7,749 nucleotides of DNA. Origin: Dysgonamonadaceae bacterium (GTDB lineage: Bacteria; Bacteroidota; Bacteroidia; Bacteroidales; Azobacteroidaceae). A model generated the notes under the pieces. That model worked only from the letters and a program-made list of their open reading frames with translations, had not been told where the DNA came from and did no database searches. The DNA lies in the NCBI GenBank assembly GCA_031255425.1, contig JAIRSN010000206.1, forward strand, positions 1 through 7,749, in the 5' to 3' direction. How positions within the stretch are numbered: position 1 is the stretch's first letter; each line of letters begins with the position of its first letter. Both the position numbers and the translations under genes were made by a program. Shown here piece by piece: positions 5,990 through 7,749 of this stretch.

Positions 5990-7162
5990 TTTTAAGGGAA
6001 GAAATTTTGTTAAAAAACGCTCCTCCTGTTCAGGTGCCGTAAACCGAAATTCGGGAATCCCTTTGTTCCGGGTATTGAGAATCGCTCTTGCTCCGTCGGA
6101 AAATCTTTTCATTTTCCGGTAATTAACCGAATCCAATGGAATAAACGGCGGGCGAAAGAACGTTTTTTTATCCGGAAGAGGATCCGTCCACAATACCGGC
6201 ACGATTGAGAAATCTGTTTGGAGGCCGATTCTCTTCTTTTCCGTGTAAATCAGCAGATAACCGCACGACACAATAACCGGTTTGCCGTCTTTTTTGTCTA
6301 AAACGATTTTTATCAACTGTCCGCCGTCTGTGTTGGGCGCAACCATCGCCGAAACGAAATTGCCCAACGAATAAACGACGATGCCCGATATTGCACCCGT
6401 GGAATCCGTCATCGCCAACGACGGCTGAACGACATGCGGATGTGAACCGATCACAATATTTACGCCTTGGTCCATCAACCGTTGGGCGATTTTTTCCTGT
6501 GCCTTATTCTGAATCAGTTTGTATTCCTCTCCCCAGTGCATGTTGGCAATGATAAAGTCGGCTTTCAACTCCTTTGCCCGTTGGATGTCTTCCCGAATCC
6601 GGTTCGTGTCAATATAGTTGACATAATCGGGAGCAACCGGATGGATACCGTTCGTGCCGTACGTATAATTGAGAAACGCCATCCGTATATTCTTTTTCTC
6701 GATCATCAGCGGATAGATTTCTTTCCGCTCTGCGGCACTTCTGAAAACGCCGGTATGTTTTATTTCCAAAGAATCCAATACGTTTAACGTGCGGTGAAGC
6801 CCTTTTGAAAAGCGATCCAATATGTGATTGTTGGCGGTGAGAAACAAATCGAATCCGGCGTCTTTCAATGCGCCGGCATACTCGTCCGGAGCGCTGAACC
6901 GGGGGTATCCTTTGTAGGGCGTGCCTCCCAGCGTTACTTCCAGATTCACAACGGCAAAGTCGGCTTGGGAGATTTCGTGGGTGATGTGTTGGAAACAGGA
7001 AGAGTAATCGTATCGCCCGTCCCGGAAAGCGTTGTCGATTTGAGATTGATGCTGCATGGCATCCCCCGCAAACAGGAGCGTAAGTTTTTCCGCTTTTACA
7101 GCATCTGTCTTACAACAAGCGAATAGACCAATGAACATCAGATGGACCCATTGTTTTGCCAT
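5978..7162 (-). CDS. CapA-like protein (PGA_cap metallophosphatase-fold family)
   Basis: A 394-residue protein of the CapA/PGA_cap family, named after the Bacillus poly-gamma-glutamate capsule protein and related in fold to calcineurin-like metallophosphatases. Family motifs appear in order: LLFAGDAM (29-36, Asp34), VNLEVTLGG (72-80), TANNHILD (109-116), NMHWGEEY (207-214), GSHPHVVQP (239-247) and YSLGNFV (264-270). These Asp, Asn and His residues are the expected metal and active-site positions. Residues 1-17 are a hydrophobic export signal ending in LFACC, an imperfect lipobox (Phe at -2 for Cys16), so it is probably exported and possibly a lipoprotein. No capB or capC homologue lies nearby, so a capsule role is not supported; a general envelope hydrolase role is as likely. 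The ATG at 7160-7162 follows the folD stop by 4 nt, implying an operon. There is no Shine-Dalgarno sequence. Confidence 0.9.
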   Translation of the reverse strand: MAKQWVHLMFIGLFACCKTDAVKAEKLTLLFAGDAMQHQSQIDNAFRDGRYDYSSCFQHITHEISQADFAVVNLEVTLGGTPYKGYPRFSAPDEYAGALKDAGFDLFLTANNHILDRFSKGLHRTLNVLDSLEIKHTGVFRSAAERKEIYPLMIEKKNIRMAFLNYTYGTNGIHPVAPDYVNYIDTNRIREDIQRAKELKADFIIANMHWGEEYKLIQNKAQEKIAQRLMDQGVNIVIGSHPHVVQPSLAMTDSTGAISGIVVYSLGNFVSAMVAPNTDGGQLIKIVLDKKDGKPVIVSCGYLLIYTEKKRIGLQTDFSIVPVLWTDPLPDKKTFFRPPFIPLDSVNYRKMKRFSDGARAILNTRNKGIPEFRFTAPEQEERFLTKFLPLKFVE

Positions 7163-7166
7163 CGTG

Positions 7167-7749
7167 TCAGTAGATTTCCTTCTTCCCTGCTAATAAGGTG
7201 TTTTTCATCAAAGAGGCAATCGTCATCGGGCCTACGCCGCCGGGAACAGGAGTTATATATGAACAGAGGGGGGCAACGTCTTCAAATTCCACATCGCCTT
7301 TCAGTTTGAATCCGGATTTGGTTTTGCCGGATGCGACCCGGGTCGTGCCGACGTCGATCACAACGGCGCCTTTCTTGACCATCTCTTTTTTCAAAAAACC
7401 GGGAACGCCCAAGGCGGCAACGATAATGTCGGCTTCCTGGCAGTATTTTTCAATATCGCGGGTGCGGCTGTGGCAAACCGTAACCGTACAGTCGCCCGGA
7501 TATGCTTTCTGCATCAGCAAGGTGGCAACCGGTTTCCCGACAATGTTGCTGCGGCCCAAAACGACGCAATGCTTGCCCGCGGTGGCTATCTGGTACCTTT
7601 TCAGTAATTCGAGGATGCCGGCGGGGGTAGCGGAAACAAAGCACGGCAAACCGATTGCCATCCGCCCGGTGTTTACCGGATGAAAACCGTCCACATCTTT
7701 GCGGTAATCAATTGTTTCGATCACTCTTTGTTCGGATATATGTTTAGGC
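7167..7749 (-). CDS. folD: FolD, bifunctional methylenetetrahydrofolate dehydrogenase/cyclohydrolase (5' end outside window)
   Basis: FolD converts 5,10-methylene-THF to 5,10-methenyl-THF with NADP(+) and then to 10-formyl-THF, supplying one-carbon units for purine and formyl-Met synthesis in the cytosol. The 193 visible residues are the C-terminal two thirds: [14 protein letters not shown], the Rossmann-type cofactor motif [33 protein letters not shown] and the family signature [10 protein letters not shown]. The frame is open to the window edge and codes for FolD-like sequence (PKHISEQRV...) upstream of a GTG at 7722-7724, so that GTG is internal and not the start. About 100 N-terminal residues, including the catalytic Tyr and Lys, lie outside. 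The CapA-like gene follows after 4 nt. Confidence 0.97.
   Translation of the reverse strand, partial: PKHISEQRVIETIDYRKDVDGFHPVNTGRMAIGLPCFVSATPAGILELLKRYQIATAGKHCVVLGRSNIVGKPVATLLMQKAYPGDCTVTVCHSRTRDIEKYCQEADIIVAALGVPGFLKKEMVKKGAVVIDVGTTRVASGKTKSGFKLKGDVEFEDVAPLCSYITPVPGGVGPMTIASLMKNTLLAGKKEIY

Noticed and set aside
7722..7724. GTG as the start of folD
   Set aside because: The frame continues upstream to the window edge with FolD-like sequence, and a start here would remove the catalytic N-terminal domain.

Overview
The window looks like a piece of a Bacteroidales (phylum Bacteroidota) chromosome of intermediate GC content. Three things point there: a near-perfect Bacteroidota-type promoter (TTTG, 19 bp, TATCTTTG) in front of a tRNA-His gene, the general lack of Shine-Dalgarno sequences before start codons, and the protein types (67K-type SppA, SUI1/YciH-like factor, CapA-like protein, Bacteroidota-style DnaA). 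I cannot place it to family or genus from sequence alone.

Layout, left to right. Bases 1-234 are a tandem array of a 42-bp unit, five full copies plus a partial sixth. It is cut by the window's left edge, and every unit holds a perfect or near-perfect hairpin. Bases 235-464 are non-coding, with two copies of a 14-nt GC-rich hairpin-forming motif in otherwise AT-rich DNA. A plus-strand sppA gene (465-2276) follows and ends at a strong hairpin terminator (2298-2335). Everything to the right lies on the minus strand. Read in transcription order from the right edge, it is: folD (5' end outside the window), capA-like gene (4 nt after folD), tRNA-His with its own promoter inside the end of the capA-like gene, an AT-rich gene-free stretch of about 480 bp, dnaA, an iron-containing alcohol dehydrogenase, and a yciH/SUI1-like gene overlapping the dehydrogenase by 4 nt (ATGA). 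The terminator at 2298-2335 sits between the converging sppA and yciH genes and may serve both.

How the genes fit together. They are mostly housekeeping functions: protein quality control at the membrane (SppA), translation start fidelity (YciH-like), redox or aldehyde metabolism (alcohol dehydrogenase), replication initiation (DnaA), translation (tRNA-His), one-carbon metabolism (FolD) and an envelope-associated putative metallophosphatase-fold protein (CapA-like). I see no mobile element, CRISPR array, toxin-antitoxin or phage-defence module, and no convincing new multi-gene system. The parts most worth a second look are the tandem hairpin array, whose loops switch from CAC to GAAA while the stem and the 42-bp period are kept and which is open in all three plus-strand frames, and the tRNA-His acceptor stem, which has two adjacent mismatches.
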